DNA of 64,000 nt from M30B80 sp965656935 (GCA_965656935.1 CBFHMG010000002.1:62001-126000), one strand, 5' to 3'; shown: positions 18,204-27,024, counted from the stretch's first letter. Program-made: numbers and translations. Notes: generated by a model from the letters alone, not told the origin.

Positions 18204-18805
18204 TGGAATTCATTGAAGATATCGCACGCCTTGAGGCCATTTATGACAAGCCTGTCCCCAATTCCCTCAAGAAGGTCGCCACTATTATCACCCCGCTTTA
18301 TCACCGCTGGATCAACGCCTCGCGGTTTTGCGTTGTCACCACGGTAGGCCCTGAGGGGTCTGATGGCAGCCCGCGCGGGGATGACGGGCCAGTGGTGCGC
18401 ATTAAGGATAACAAAACACTGCTGATGCCCGATTGGCGCGGCAATAACCGGATCGATTCCTTGCGCAATATCGTGCGCGATGGCCGTATCAGTTTGATGT
18501 TCATGGTCGCGGGTTCAAATAATGTGGTCAGGGTCAATGGCATGGCCAAGCTTTCGGCTGATCCAAGCGTGACGGAAAGCTTTGAGCAGAATGGCAAGCA
18601 CCCGAAATCGGTGATCGTGATCACCGTGAACGAGCTCTATTTCCAATGCGCCAAAGCGGTGATGCGATCACGCCTTTGGGACGGGGACGCCGCCAGCGAC
18701 GATCTGCCAACTGCTGGTGACTTCCTCAAGGAAATGGTCGAGGATTTCGATGGCGAGAGCTATGATCTCACCTATGCCGACTATGCTGCAGGACGGATGT
18801 GGTGA
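18203..18805 (+). CDS. PPOX-class FMN-binding protein (MSMEG_1061-like)
   Basis: A 200-residue split-barrel flavin-binding protein of the pyridoxamine-phosphate-oxidase superfamily. The pattern S-R-F-C-V-V-T-T-V-G-P-E-G near residue 45, S-P-R-G-D near 62, the segment L-L-M-P-D-W-R-G-N-N-R-I-D-S-L and the C-terminal Q-C-A-K-A-V-M-R-S-R-L-W fit the MSMEG_1061-type group, whose substrate is not established. The start ATG 18203 shares one base with the plsC stop; a GTG one codon earlier is possible. It seems to be the last gene of the ftsEX-plsC unit and converges on accA with four bases between stops. Confidence 0.82.
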   Translation: MEFIEDIARLEAIYDKPVPNSLKKVATIITPLYHRWINASRFCVVTTVGPEGSDGSPRGDDGPVVRIKDNKTLLMPDWRGNNRIDSLRNIVRDGRISLMFMVAGSNNVVRVNGMAKLSADPSVTESFEQNGKHPKSVIVITVNELYFQCAKAVMRSRLWDGDAASDDLPTAGDFLKEMVEDFDGESYDLTYADYAAGRMW

Positions 18806-18809
18806 CCGC

Positions 18810-19769
18810 TTAAGCGGCCAACCCTTTTGATCCCATATCGAGGTATTTCTTGCGGCGCGATGCGACTAGGGCCGCGCTATCATCGGCTTTGATATCCGCC
18901 AGAAGCGCAGCAATCGCCGAGCCAACGGCTTTGATCGCTTCACTCCGGTCACGCTGTGCACCGCCAAGCGGTTCCTTGATGATATGGTCGCAAATTCCAA
19001 GCTTTTGCAGATCCTGCGCGGTCAGGCGAAGGGCTTCCGCCGCCTCGCGCATTTTCTCGGCATCTTTCCACAAGATCGAGGCGCAGCCCTCAGGGCTGAT
19101 CACGGAATAGATCGAATGCTCGAGCATGGCGAGCTTATCCGAGGTCGCGAATGCAACCGCACCGCCAGACCCGCCTTCACCAATGATGATGCTGATCACA
19201 GGCACGCCGATCTGGAGGCATTTCTCGGTCGAGCGTGCAATCGCCTCGGACTGGCCGCGTTCTTCCGCGCCCTTCCCGGGATAGGCACCGGGTGTATCCA
19301 CCAGCGAAATCACGGGCAGGCCAAAACGATCGGCCAGATCCATCAGACGTACCGCTTTGCGGTAGCCTTCGGGGCGTGCCATGCCGAAATTCCGCTCGAT
19401 CCGCGTTTTGGTGTCATGGCCTTTTTCATGGCCGATCACGACGACAGGCTGGTCGTTGAACCGCGCAAGTCCCCCCATGACAGCATGGTCATCGGCAAAG
19501 TTACGATCCCCCGCCAGAGGGGTATATTCAGTGAAAAGCGCCTCGATATAGTCCCGGCAATGAGGACGATCAGGATGGCGCGCAACTTGGCATTTCCGCC
19601 ATGGTGTCAGTGACTTGTAGAGATCGCGGAGCATATCCGCGGCCTTCTTGTCGAGCGCTTTTGCTTCGCTTTCGACATCCATCTCTTCATTGTGGCGCGC
19701 AAGCGTCCGCAATTCCTCGGCCTTACCTTCAATTTCAGCAAGGGGTTTTTCGAAGTCGAGATAGTTCAT
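18810..19769 (-). CDS. accA: Acetyl-CoA carboxylase carboxyltransferase subunit alpha
   Basis: Alpha subunit of the carboxyltransferase that makes malonyl-CoA for fatty-acid synthesis. The 319-residue length is normal. It starts M-N-Y-L-D-F-E-K-P-L, has the H-P-x-R-P-H-C-R-D-Y-I-E segment near residue 65, and the core G-E-G-G-S-G-G-A-V-A near 203 with Y-S-V-I-S-P-E-G-C-A-S-I-L-W-K, all highly characteristic. The stop codon lies in the palindrome CCGCTTAAGCGG (18806-18817). The gene stands alone on the minus strand, 74 bp downstream of the mcl1 stop codon. Confidence 0.96.
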   Translation of the reverse strand: MNYLDFEKPLAEIEGKAEELRTLARHNEEMDVESEAKALDKKAADMLRDLYKSLTPWRKCQVARHPDRPHCRDYIEALFTEYTPLAGDRNFADDHAVMGGLARFNDQPVVVIGHEKGHDTKTRIERNFGMARPEGYRKAVRLMDLADRFGLPVISLVDTPGAYPGKGAEERGQSEAIARSTEKCLQIGVPVISIIIGEGGSGGAVAFATSDKLAMLEHSIYSVISPEGCASILWKDAEKMREAAEALRLTAQDLQKLGICDHIIKEPLGGAQRDRSEAIKAVGSAIAALLADIKADDSAALVASRRKKYLDMGSKGLAA

Positions 19770-19843
19770 GTCACATCCTTACGCGGGCCTTGGGCTTATA
19801 TGGCCTTGGAGCGCGCAGGATGCAACACAACCTGTAAGCGGGA

Positions 19844-20803
19844 TCAACCGCCTGCAATCATCTCGGATTGTTTGACGATCACCTCGGCCTGTTTGATCGA
19901 TGCGATATCGACCAAGCGCCCCTTATAGACAGTGGCCCCCGAACCGCTGGCCTTGGCCTCTTCCATCGCAGCGAGGATTTCGCGCGCCTCGGCCACGGCC
20001 TCCTCCGAGGGGGTGAAGACTTCATTGGCCAATGCGATCTGTTTGGGGTGGATCGCCCATTTCCCGACCATTCCAAGTGTTGCCGAACGGCGCGCTTGCG
20101 CGCGGTAGCCTTCATCATCCGAGAAATCCCCGAATGGCCCATCCACAGGCAAAACGCCATGGGTGCGGCAAGCCGCAACAATCGCTGTCTGCGCCCAATG
20201 CCACGGATCGCTGTAATGGCGCTGCTCGCTCTGCAGCATATAGTAATTATCCTGCGTGCCACCGATCCCCGTTGTCTGCATGCCCATGCTGGCCGCGAAA
20301 TCAGCCGCACCAAGGCTCATGGCCTGCAAGCGCGGGCTGGAGGCGGCGATTTCCTCGACATGGGCGATACCAGCGGCGCTTTCGATGATCACCTCGAAGG
20401 AGACGGGCTTGCTGCGGCCCTTGGCGGTTTCAATCGCCGTGACCAAGGCATCAACCGCATAAACATCCGCCGCGCAGCCCACTTTGGGGATCATGATCTG
20501 GTCGAGCCTGTCGGAGGCTTGCTCCAGCAGATCAACCACATCGCGGTACCAATAAGGCGTGTCGAGCCCGTTGATCCGCACGCTAAGCGTCTTGCTGCCC
20601 CAATCCACCTCACCAATCGCCTTGATGATATTGGCGCGCGCCTGCGCCTTGTCATCGGGGGCAACCGAATCCTCCAGATCAAGATAGATCACATCAGCCG
20701 CCGAAGCCGCCATCTTCTCGAACAATTTGGTGTTCGATCCGGGGCCAAAAAGCTGGCAACGGTTCGGGCGGGCAACAGGTTGGGGTTGGAGGCGGAAGCT
20801 CAT
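19844..20803 (-). CDS. mcl1: L-malyl-CoA / beta-methylmalyl-CoA lyase
   Basis: CitE-family C-C lyase that cleaves beta-methylmalyl-CoA to glyoxylate and propionyl-CoA and interconverts malyl-CoA with acetyl-CoA and glyoxylate in the ethylmalonyl-CoA pathway. The 319-residue protein begins M-S-F-R-L-Q-P and has Y-L-D-L-E-D-S-V-A-P-D-D near residue 40, S-F-E-V-I-I-E-S-A-A-G near 136 and S-L-G-A-A-D-F-A-A-S-M-G near 163, with the metal-binding Glu and Asp in place. By recollection it resembles R. sphaeroides Mcl1 over its whole length. mcd at 41.5 kb and phaA/phaB at 1.7-3.7 kb are other steps of the same pathway. Confidence 0.95.
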   Translation of the reverse strand: MSFRLQPQPVARPNRCQLFGPGSNTKLFEKMAASAADVIYLDLEDSVAPDDKAQARANIIKAIGEVDWGSKTLSVRINGLDTPYWYRDVVDLLEQASDRLDQIMIPKVGCAADVYAVDALVTAIETAKGRSKPVSFEVIIESAAGIAHVEEIAASSPRLQAMSLGAADFAASMGMQTTGIGGTQDNYYMLQSEQRHYSDPWHWAQTAIVAACRTHGVLPVDGPFGDFSDDEGYRAQARRSATLGMVGKWAIHPKQIALANEVFTPSEEAVAEAREILAAMEEAKASGSGATVYKGRLVDIASIKQAEVIVKQSEMIAGG

Positions 20804-20908
20804 GAGGGAATCCTATACGCAAGGAAGTTTCGTTAATCACTCCGTTGCGGATATGATATTGCGCCGCGGCATGCAAGTGCTGCGATGCGGCGCAATTCAT
20901 TTGATCGG

Positions 20909-22078
20909 TTATTGAAGGTCCGCAAAGGCCTTTTGCATCCGCGCAACCGCATCTTCGATCACAGCCCGTGGCGCGGCGATATTGAAGCGCAGGAAGCTGT
21001 CCCCGCCTTTACCGAAGGTCGGCCCGTGATTGGCCGCGATCTTGGCAGTTTGCTCGACACGATTGGTGAATTCATCGCGCGACATGCCTGTGCCCGAGAA
21101 ATCCACCCATGCCAGATAGGTCGATTGCAAAGGCATCGACTGCAAGCCAGGAATGGCATTGATGCCTTCGTCAAAGATGCGGGCATTCTCGGCCAGATAG
21201 GCGCGCAGCTCATCCACCCAAGCCGCCCCCTCGGGGCTATAGGCGGCGGTCGCCATGAACAGGCCAAAGGAATTGGGCGACAGGCCCAAAGCCATCATGC
21301 GCGCGCCGAATTTCTTGCGCAGCCCTTCATCGGGGATGATTACATTGCCCGAATGGCTGCCCGCGATATTGAAGGTCTTGGTGGTGGCCGTCATCATAAC
21401 CAGTCGATCCGCGATCCCCTCGATCAGGGCCATAGGGATATGCGTTTGGCCTGGCATCAGCAGATCATGATGGATCTCATCCGAGACAATCACGAGGTCA
21501 TGACGTTTGGCAAAATCAGCCACCGCCTCCAATTCAGCGCGGGTCCAGACACGGCCACTCGGATTATGCGGAGAGCAGAAGACCAGCATCGTCTCATGCC
21601 CCTTCATCTGCGCATCCCATGCCTCGATATCAAGCGCATAGGCCCCGTCGACCAGCGCCATTTCACATTCGACCAGATCGCGGTTTGAGGCACGGATCAC
21701 CTTGGCAAAGGCGTGATAGACAGGCGTGAACAAAACCACGCCATCGCCTTCCTTGGTAAAGGCATCAAGGCACATGGAAGTGCCGTTCACCAAACCATGG
21801 GTCGTGAAAATCCACTCAGGCTCGATCTTCCAGCCATGGCGTTCCTTCATCCACCACCCGATGGCGGCTCGATATTTGGAATCATCGCCGAAATAGCCGT
21901 AAATGCCATGATCCAGCATGTTTTGCAGTGCATCCTGCACCACTTGCGGGGGACGGAAATCCATATCGGCGACCCACATGGCGATGCCTTCGTCGGGGCT
22001 GACACCGTAGAGCCCCTCCATCCCGTCCCATTTGACGCAATGTGTGCCGCGCCGATCAATCATGTCATCAAAGCTCAT
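20909..22078 (-). CDS. patB: PatB/MalY-type cystathionine beta-lyase or aminotransferase
   Basis: Fold-type I PLP enzyme of the MalY/PatB group, which usually cleaves C-S bonds (cystathionine beta-lyase). The 389-residue protein has W-V-A-D-M-D-F near residue 35, S-P-H-N-P-S-G-R-V-W near 168, the S-D-E-I-H-H-D-L motif near 200 and the PLP lysine in T-A-T-T-K-T-F-N-I-A-G near 233. I chose ATG 22078 (M-S-F-D-D) because AAGGAAAC lies just upstream; another ATG is at 22099. The true substrate cannot be read from sequence; a transaminase role is possible. It stands alone, 105 bp from mcl1. Confidence 0.87.
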   Translation of the reverse strand: MSFDDMIDRRGTHCVKWDGMEGLYGVSPDEGIAMWVADMDFRPPQVVQDALQNMLDHGIYGYFGDDSKYRAAIGWWMKERHGWKIEPEWIFTTHGLVNGTSMCLDAFTKEGDGVVLFTPVYHAFAKVIRASNRDLVECEMALVDGAYALDIEAWDAQMKGHETMLVFCSPHNPSGRVWTRAELEAVADFAKRHDLVIVSDEIHHDLLMPGQTHIPMALIEGIADRLVMMTATTKTFNIAGSHSGNVIIPDEGLRKKFGARMMALGLSPNSFGLFMATAAYSPEGAAWVDELRAYLAENARIFDEGINAIPGLQSMPLQSTYLAWVDFSGTGMSRDEFTNRVEQTAKIAANHGPTFGKGGDSFLRFNIAAPRAVIEDAVARMQKAFADLQ

Positions 22079-22262
22079 CTTCGTTTCCTTATGCCTCAAT
22101 TCTGCGGCGCGGGATCACGGCTGAAGGCACGCTACCCACGCCACCGCGATCTTCGATCACCTGATCTGTGCTACTCTTTCCTGATCATGGCGGCTGTGCA
22201 AGATGGTGATCCTTTGTCCCATGCCGTTGCGCGTTCGATCCTAATCGCCTATCTCAGCGCCC

Positions 22263-22787
22263 ATGAAACATCCGATCCTGATCCATCCTGATCCCCGCCT
22301 GAAGAAACTGGCCGATCCCGTCGCTGACATGTCAGACGAATTGCGGGTGCTTGCGGATGATATGCTCGAGACGATGTATCTTGCCCCCGGCATTGGTTTG
22401 GCAGCACCCCAGATCGGTATTTCAACACGTTTGATCGTGCTGGATTGCGAAAAGGAAGAAGGCGCGCCCCCGCGCCCGATGGCCATGTTCAACCCCGAAA
22501 TCATCGCCTCCTCGGATGAGAAAAACGTCTATGAGGAAGGCTGCCTGTCCATTCCCGATGTCTATGCAGATGTCGAGCGCCCCAAAGAGATCACCGTCTC
22601 GTGGCTCGACAGGGATGGGAACCTCAAGGAAGACAGCTTTGACGGGCTATGGGCCACCTGTGTCCAGCATGAGATCGACCACCTGAACGGCGTGTTGTTC
22701 ATCGATTATCTCAAGCCGCTCAAGCGCCAGATGATCACCCGCAAGATGCAGAAATTCAAACGCGAGCGGGCGCGCGAGTCCGAGTGA
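22263..22787 (+). CDS. def: Peptide deformylase
   Basis: Removes the formyl group from nascent proteins. The 174-residue protein has all three family motifs: G-I-G-L-A-A-P-Q (residues 43-50), E-G-C-L-S with metal ligand Cys94, and Q-H-E-I-D-H with ligands His136 and His140 and catalytic Glu137. It starts a four-gene run: def, a degenerate def paralogue (19 bp downstream), fmt, and a small membrane protein. Fmt formylates Met-tRNA, so the pair makes functional sense together. Confidence 0.96.
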   Translation: MKHPILIHPDPRLKKLADPVADMSDELRVLADDMLETMYLAPGIGLAAPQIGISTRLIVLDCEKEEGAPPRPMAMFNPEIIASSDEKNVYEEGCLSIPDVYADVERPKEITVSWLDRDGNLKEDSFDGLWATCVQHEIDHLNGVLFIDYLKPLKRQMITRKMQKFKRERARESE

Positions 22788-22806
22788 ACGTCTCGGGAGG
22801 CGGCCA

Positions 22807-23304
22807 ATGACGCAACGACCCTTCGTGATGTTCCCCGACAAACGGCTCTCGAGCGTGGCCGAGCAGGTTGGCGAGATCACTGATGATATCCGCGCCATCT
22901 GGACGGACATGATTGAGACCATGGATGCCATGCCCGGTGTTGGTTTGGCTGCCCCGCAGATCGGCGTGATGCTGCGCTTGGCCGTGGTTGATGCCAGCAA
23001 TGAGCGCGGCAAAGCCATCCGCATGGCCAACCCTGAAATCCTCCATGCCAGCGTCGAATTGCACGAGCATGAGGAAGCCAGCCCCAACCTGCCTGGTGTC
23101 TCCGCGAAACTGATGCGGCCCCGCGCCGTGACTGTCGGCTATACCGATGAGACGGGCGCGCGGGTTGAAAAGGATTTGGTCGGGCTTTGGGCCACCAGTG
23201 TGCAGCACCAGATCGATCATCTGGATGGCAAGCTCTATATCGACAATCTGTCCAAGCTGAAGAGCGATATGCTGATCAAGCGCGCGCGAAAATTGGGGGG
23301 ATAG
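22807..23304 (+). CDS. Peptide-deformylase-like protein lacking catalytic residues
   Basis: A 165-residue paralogue of the deformylase just upstream. It keeps the first motif (G-V-G-L-A-A-P-Q, residues 44-51) and the two histidines of the third, but that motif reads Q-H-Q-I-D-H: the catalytic Glu is Gln135. The E-G-C-L-S motif is replaced by E-E-A-S-P-N-L-P, so the cysteine metal ligand is missing. By the known chemistry of the family it should not be an active deformylase. The reading frame is intact, the ribosome binding site (GGGAGG) is good and it is packed between def and fmt (four-base gap to fmt), which argues for a retained non-enzymatic role. Confidence 0.85.
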   Translation: MTQRPFVMFPDKRLSSVAEQVGEITDDIRAIWTDMIETMDAMPGVGLAAPQIGVMLRLAVVDASNERGKAIRMANPEILHASVELHEHEEASPNLPGVSAKLMRPRAVTVGYTDETGARVEKDLVGLWATSVQHQIDHLDGKLYIDNLSKLKSDMLIKRARKLGG

Positions 23305-23308
23305 GCCG

Positions 23309-24220
23309 ATGCGTGTGGTGTTTATGGGCTCGCCTGATTTTTCGGTTCCGGTGCTGGATGCGCTGGTCGCAGCTGGCCATGAGATTGCCTGCGTCTATTG
23401 CCAACCGCCCCGCCCCGCAGGACGCGGCAAGAAAGATCGGCCCACACCCGTGCAAGCCCGCGCCGAAGAGCTTGGCCTGCCTGTGCGCCACCCCGTCAGC
23501 CTCAAGGGGGCCGAAGAACAGGCAGAGTTTGCAGCCTTGAATGCCGATATCGCTGTGGTGGTCGCCTATGGGCTGATCCTGCCACAAGCGGTTCTGGATG
23601 CGCCTGCGAAAGGCTGCCTGAACATCCACGCCTCGCTTCTGCCCCGTTGGCGGGGGGCGGCCCCGATCCATCGGGCGATCATGGCAGGCGATGCCGAAAC
23701 GGGCGTATGCATTATGCAGATGGAAGCAGGGCTGGATACTGGCCCCGTCTTGCTGGAGCGCCGCCTTGAGATCGGCGCTGAGGAAACAACAGGCGAGTTG
23801 CATGACAGGCTGTCTGCACTTGGGGCGCAGACCATCACCGAGGCGCTGGAGCAGATCGATACCCTTTCTGCCCAAACCCAGCCCGAGGCGGGCGTGACCT
23901 ATGCCGCCAAGATCGACAAAGCCGAAGCCCGCATTGATTGGAGCCGTGACGCCAGTGATATCGACCGCCAGATCAGGGGGCTTTCGCCCTTTCCAGGCGC
24001 TTGGAGCATGATCAACGGACGGCGGATTAAACTGCTGCGCAGCCGCGCTAGCCTTGGCTCAGGCGATGCAGGTTGTGTCTTGTCGGGCTTGACGGTTGCC
24101 TGCGGCACAGGCTCAGTGGAGATCACACAGGTGCAACCCGAAGGCAAAGGCCGCATGTCCAGCGAGGATTTCTTGCGCGGGACGCCTTTGCCCAAGGGTT
24201 CAATTTTAGGGGAAGAGTGA
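23309..24220 (+). CDS. fmt: Methionyl-tRNA formyltransferase
   Basis: Formylates initiator Met-tRNA. The 303-residue protein has M-G-S-P-D-F-S-V near the start, the folate-binding core C-L-N-I-H-A-S-L-L-P-R-W-R-G-A-A-P-I-H-R near residue 107, and a C-terminal OB-like domain with G-L-S-P-F-P-G-A-W near 225. The catalytic Asn-His-Asp set is consistent with N-I-H and the later D-T-G-P. It follows the two def-type genes and overlaps the start of the next gene by one base. Confidence 0.96.
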   Translation: MRVVFMGSPDFSVPVLDALVAAGHEIACVYCQPPRPAGRGKKDRPTPVQARAEELGLPVRHPVSLKGAEEQAEFAALNADIAVVVAYGLILPQAVLDAPAKGCLNIHASLLPRWRGAAPIHRAIMAGDAETGVCIMQMEAGLDTGPVLLERRLEIGAEETTGELHDRLSALGAQTITEALEQIDTLSAQTQPEAGVTYAAKIDKAEARIDWSRDASDIDRQIRGLSPFPGAWSMINGRRIKLLRSRASLGSGDAGCVLSGLTVACGTGSVEITQVQPEGKGRMSSEDFLRGTPLPKGSILGEE

Positions 24221-24483
24221 TGGGATTCTTCGCGTTTTTCGGGTCGCTCATGATTGGCGGCTTTATCGGCTTTTTCTTCGAGCGTTGGGGGATCACCCAT
24301 AACGGGGTCATCCCTTCCGTTCTGATTGCGCTTGGCGCTGTCATCGTCGTCTTTATGGCGCGGGTGATGTTCCACCTGTCCTTCGGCTCTCCGGGCATAG
24401 ATGCCATCATCGGGGCCTCGGCGGCCCTTGTCCTGATCCCCACAGAATGGGCATCACGCCGGCGCAACCAACGGCGGAAATAG
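24220..24483 (+). CDS. Small membrane protein, function unknown
   Basis: An 87-residue protein starting on the last base of the fmt stop codon (TGATG), so translation is probably coupled. It has three hydrophobic segments: residues 2-20 (F-F-A-F-F-G-S-L-M-I-G-G), 30-50 (I-P-S-V-L-I-A-L-G-A-V-I-V-V-F) and 58-75 (D-A-I-I-G-A-S-A-A-L-V-L-I), then a very basic tail R-R-R-N-Q-R-R-K. I do not recognise a family. It converges on the TRIC-type gene with two bases between. Confidence 0.7.
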   Translation: MGFFAFFGSLMIGGFIGFFFERWGITHNGVIPSVLIALGAVIVVFMARVMFHLSFGSPGIDAIIGASAALVLIPTEWASRRRNQRRK

Positions 24484-24485
24484 CC

Positions 24486-25112
24486 CTATTTGGTGCGCGG
24501 TGGATGGGGCTTGTAGACAGGAAGGCTCCAGCCGAAGGCCAGTGAGCCTGCGCGCAAGGCAAATGTCGCGATGATACAAGCAAGGATCGGGGCCAAAGCA
24601 TGGTCGGTCACGGCCGCAGCGATCAAGGCCGCACCCGCGCCCGCGGCGGCGGCCGTCACGTAAAGCTCACCCTGTTTGAGGACCAAGGGCACCTCATTGC
24701 AGACCACATCGCGCATCAAGCCGCCGAAGGTGCCAGTGACCACCCCCATCACCAACACGATTGCCGCCGATTGTTCCATCTCGCGCGCAACACTGACCCC
24801 TGCTGCAACCGCCACGGATAAGGCCGCCGCATCAAGCCAGCGGATCACGGCATAGCGGCTTTCCAGAAGATGCGCGCCAAAGAAGACAACGACCGCTGCC
24901 GCGCAAGCCAGACCCAAAGGCACGGGATCAGCCAGCCAGAACACAGGATCGCGGTCCAACAATAAATCCCGCAAGGTGCCGCCGCCGACCGCCGTGAGGC
25001 AGGCGATGAAGAAAAACCCGATCAGATCAAGCTGCGCACGCGACGCAACAAGCGCGCCTGTCAGCGCGAAGACCAGAACCGAGGCGTAATCAAGGGCGAG
25101 TGTGGCCGTCAT
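24486..25112 (-). CDS. TRIC-type cation channel / UPF0126 (YicG-like) membrane protein
   Basis: A 208-residue membrane protein with about seven hydrophobic helices arranged as two similar halves. Each half carries the family motif: G-G-G-T-L-R-D-L-L near residue 44 and G-G-L-M-R-D-V-V near 130, the repeat known from trimeric intracellular cation channel (UPF0126/YicG) proteins. Ion selectivity in bacteria is debated, so I only assign the family. Its start overlaps the rnhA stop by four bases, suggesting one transcript with rnhA and DUF3429. Confidence 0.87.
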   Translation of the reverse strand: MTATLALDYASVLVFALTGALVASRAQLDLIGFFFIACLTAVGGGTLRDLLLDRDPVFWLADPVPLGLACAAAVVVFFGAHLLESRYAVIRWLDAAALSVAVAAGVSVAREMEQSAAIVLVMGVVTGTFGGLMRDVVCNEVPLVLKQGELYVTAAAAGAGAALIAAAVTDHALAPILACIIATFALRAGSLAFGWSLPVYKPHPPRTK

Positions 25113-25561
25113 GGCTTGAACGGCTTCATGCCTTCGCGCGCCAATTCATCGGCGCGCTCATTCTCGGGGTGGCCCGCATGGCCCTTGACCCATTCCCACG
25201 TCACATCATGGCGCGATGCCGCCTCATCCAAGCGGCGCCATAGGTCTTCGTTTTTGACAGGTTTGCGCGTTGAGGTGCGCCAGTTATTCTTCTTCCAACT
25301 GAACAACCACGAGGTGATGCCGCCCTTTACATAGGCGCTATCGGTCACCACCGTCAGCTTTGACGGGCGCTCAAGGGCTTCGAGCGCATGGATCGCGGCT
25401 AAAAGCTCCATCCGATTGTTGGTGGTATCGGCCTCGCCACCTTTGAGGGCGCGTTCCTTCACAACGGCCTCACCCTCCTTCGCCTGCAAGAGCGCACCCC
25501 AACCACCCGGCCCCGGATTGCCGGAGCAAGCCCCATCGGTATAGGCGTAAAGCTTAGGCAT
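25109..25561 (-). CDS. rnhA: Ribonuclease HI
   Basis: Degrades RNA in RNA-DNA hybrids. The 150-residue protein shows the acidic catalytic set in Y-T-D-G-A-C-S-G-N-P-G-P-G-G-W-G (residues 6-21), N-N-R-M-E-L-L-A-A near 45, V-V-T-D-S-A-Y-V near 69 and the late Asp in the C-terminal E-R-A-D-E-L-A-R. I use M-P-K-L-Y (25561) in place of the longer upstream ATG (25594), since the family begins this way. It overlaps the upstream DUF3429 gene by eight bases. Confidence 0.95.
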   Translation of the reverse strand: MPKLYAYTDGACSGNPGPGGWGALLQAKEGEAVVKERALKGGEADTTNNRMELLAAIHALEALERPSKLTVVTDSAYVKGGITSWLFSWKKNNWRTSTRKPVKNEDLWRRLDEAASRHDVTWEWVKGHAGHPENERADELAREGMKPFKP

Positions 25562-26006
25562 AGAGCACTCCAAACCCGAGGCAGGCCACCACAATCGCGG
25601 TGAGCAAGAGGCGCAGCTTCAGCCACCAAACAGGCGCAAGGCCTTGGCTTTGGCACCAGAAATCAACCGCCAAAAGGCCGATAAAGGCCAAGATCAACGC
25701 CATCAAACCCGCCTGCGGATTGGAGAAGGCAAAGAAGAACACGAAAAGCGCGGGCAGCACAGACAGGACCAGCCCGATTGTCATCACCTGCCCTTCAGCC
25801 TTGGCGGCAAAGCCCCAAATCACGCCCGCCATAAAGCAAAGGATCGTGATCCCGTAAATCTGCAGGATATAGACGCCCTCGAAATTATTGGCCCAGATGC
25901 GGCCAATGCTGGAAAGCTCGGGCCAGATCAGCGTGGCCACACCGTAAAGAAATGGCAACAGGCCTGCGAGGCCAAGGGCAAGGGCGGAAAATGGAATGCG
26001 CGTCAT
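25554..26006 (-). CDS. DUF3429 membrane protein
   Basis: A 150-residue protein with about five membrane helices. The N-terminal half carries the segment L-P-F-L-Y-G near residue 18 and Y-I-L-Q-I-Y-G-I-T-I-L-C-F-M-A-G-V-I-W-G, whose F-M-A-G-V-I-W-G is typical of DUF3429; the family function is not known. The start at M-T-R-I-P (26006) gives a normal N-terminal helix; a longer frame runs to 26060. It lies between ispH and rnhA on the same strand, 67 bp after ispH. Confidence 0.8.
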   Translation of the reverse strand: MTRIPFSALALGLAGLLPFLYGVATLIWPELSSIGRIWANNFEGVYILQIYGITILCFMAGVIWGFAAKAEGQVMTIGLVLSVLPALFVFFFAFSNPQAGLMALILAFIGLLAVDFWCQSQGLAPVWWLKLRLLLTAIVVACLGFGVLYA

Positions 26007-26073
26007 GGCGCGCTTCTGGCCGATGCGGGCCTCTTGAGCAAGGGCTTGTCGATGGCGCACATGGGCAAAGCGT

Positions 26074-27024
26074 TCAAGCGGTCTCGCGCAAGACGCGGGG
26101 CACCTTGAACTCGACGTTTTCGACAGCGGTTTCCACCAGTTCCATGCTCACGTCATATCGGTCACGGAAGGCATCAATCACTTCATTGATCAACACCTCG
26201 GGCGCCGAGGCCCCTGCGGTAATTCCCATGGATGTAATGCCGTCCAAGGCACGCCAATCAATATCGCTCGCGCGCTGCACCAGTTGCGCATATTTGCACC
26301 CTGCACGCGCGCCAACCTCGACAAGACGCTTGGAATTGGAACTGTTCGGCGCGCCCACCACAAGCATCGCATCCGCCTTTGGCGCCATGGCTTTCACGGC
26401 CTCCTGACGGTTGGTTGTGGCATAGCAGATATCTTCCTTATGCGGCCCGACAATCTTGGGAAACCGCGCTTGCAGTGCTGCAACGATATCAATCGTGTCA
26501 TCAACCGAAAGGGTGGTCTGCGTTACGAAAGCAAGGTTTTCGGGATCGCGCACCTCGATTGTGGCAACATCCTCAACCGTTTCCACAAGCAGCACTTCAC
26601 CTTCCGGCAATTGCCCCATCGTTCCGATGGTTTCGGGATGGCCTTCATGGCCGATCATGACCATTTGAAGCCCGTTCTCATGATGACGCGCGGCCTCTAT
26701 ATGCACCTTGGACACCAAGGGGCAGGTTGCATCCACGAAAAGCATCTCGCGGCGCGCAGCCTCGGCGGGGACGGATTTCGGAACACCATGGGCGGAAAAG
26801 ATCACCGGCCTGTCGGGCGGACAATCATCCAGCTCTTCTACAAAAACGGCCCCCTTGTCGCGCAAATCATCAACGACGTATTTGTTATGCACGATCTCGT
26901 GGCGCACAAAAACGGGTGCGCCCCATTTCTCCAAGGCCATCTCGACGATCTTGATTGCCCGATCAACACCGGCGCAAAACCCGCGAGGCGCGGCGAGGAA
27001 AATGGTTAATGGTGGCTTCGACAT
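26074..27024 (-). CDS. ispH: 4-hydroxy-3-methylbut-2-enyl diphosphate reductase
   Basis: Last enzyme of the MEP pathway, a 4Fe-4S reductase that yields IPP and DMAPP. The 316-residue protein has the three conserved cysteines: R-G-F-C-A-G-V (Cys17), A-T-C-P-L-V near residue 100, and one near 200 in D-I-C-Y-A-T-T-N-R-Q. It also has S-A-H-G-V-P near 79 and V-G-A-P-N-S-S-N-S near 228. ispE is also in the window at 6.1 kb. It is divergent from the sensor kinase gene with a 363-bp AT-rich gap. Confidence 0.96.
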   Translation of the reverse strand: MSKPPLTIFLAAPRGFCAGVDRAIKIVEMALEKWGAPVFVRHEIVHNKYVVDDLRDKGAVFVEELDDCPPDRPVIFSAHGVPKSVPAEAARREMLFVDATCPLVSKVHIEAARHHENGLQMVMIGHEGHPETIGTMGQLPEGEVLLVETVEDVATIEVRDPENLAFVTQTTLSVDDTIDIVAALQARFPKIVGPHKEDICYATTNRQEAVKAMAPKADAMLVVGAPNSSNSKRLVEVGARAGCKYAQLVQRASDIDWRALDGITSMGITAGASAPEVLINEVIDAFRDRYDVSMELVETAVENVEFKVPRVLRETA

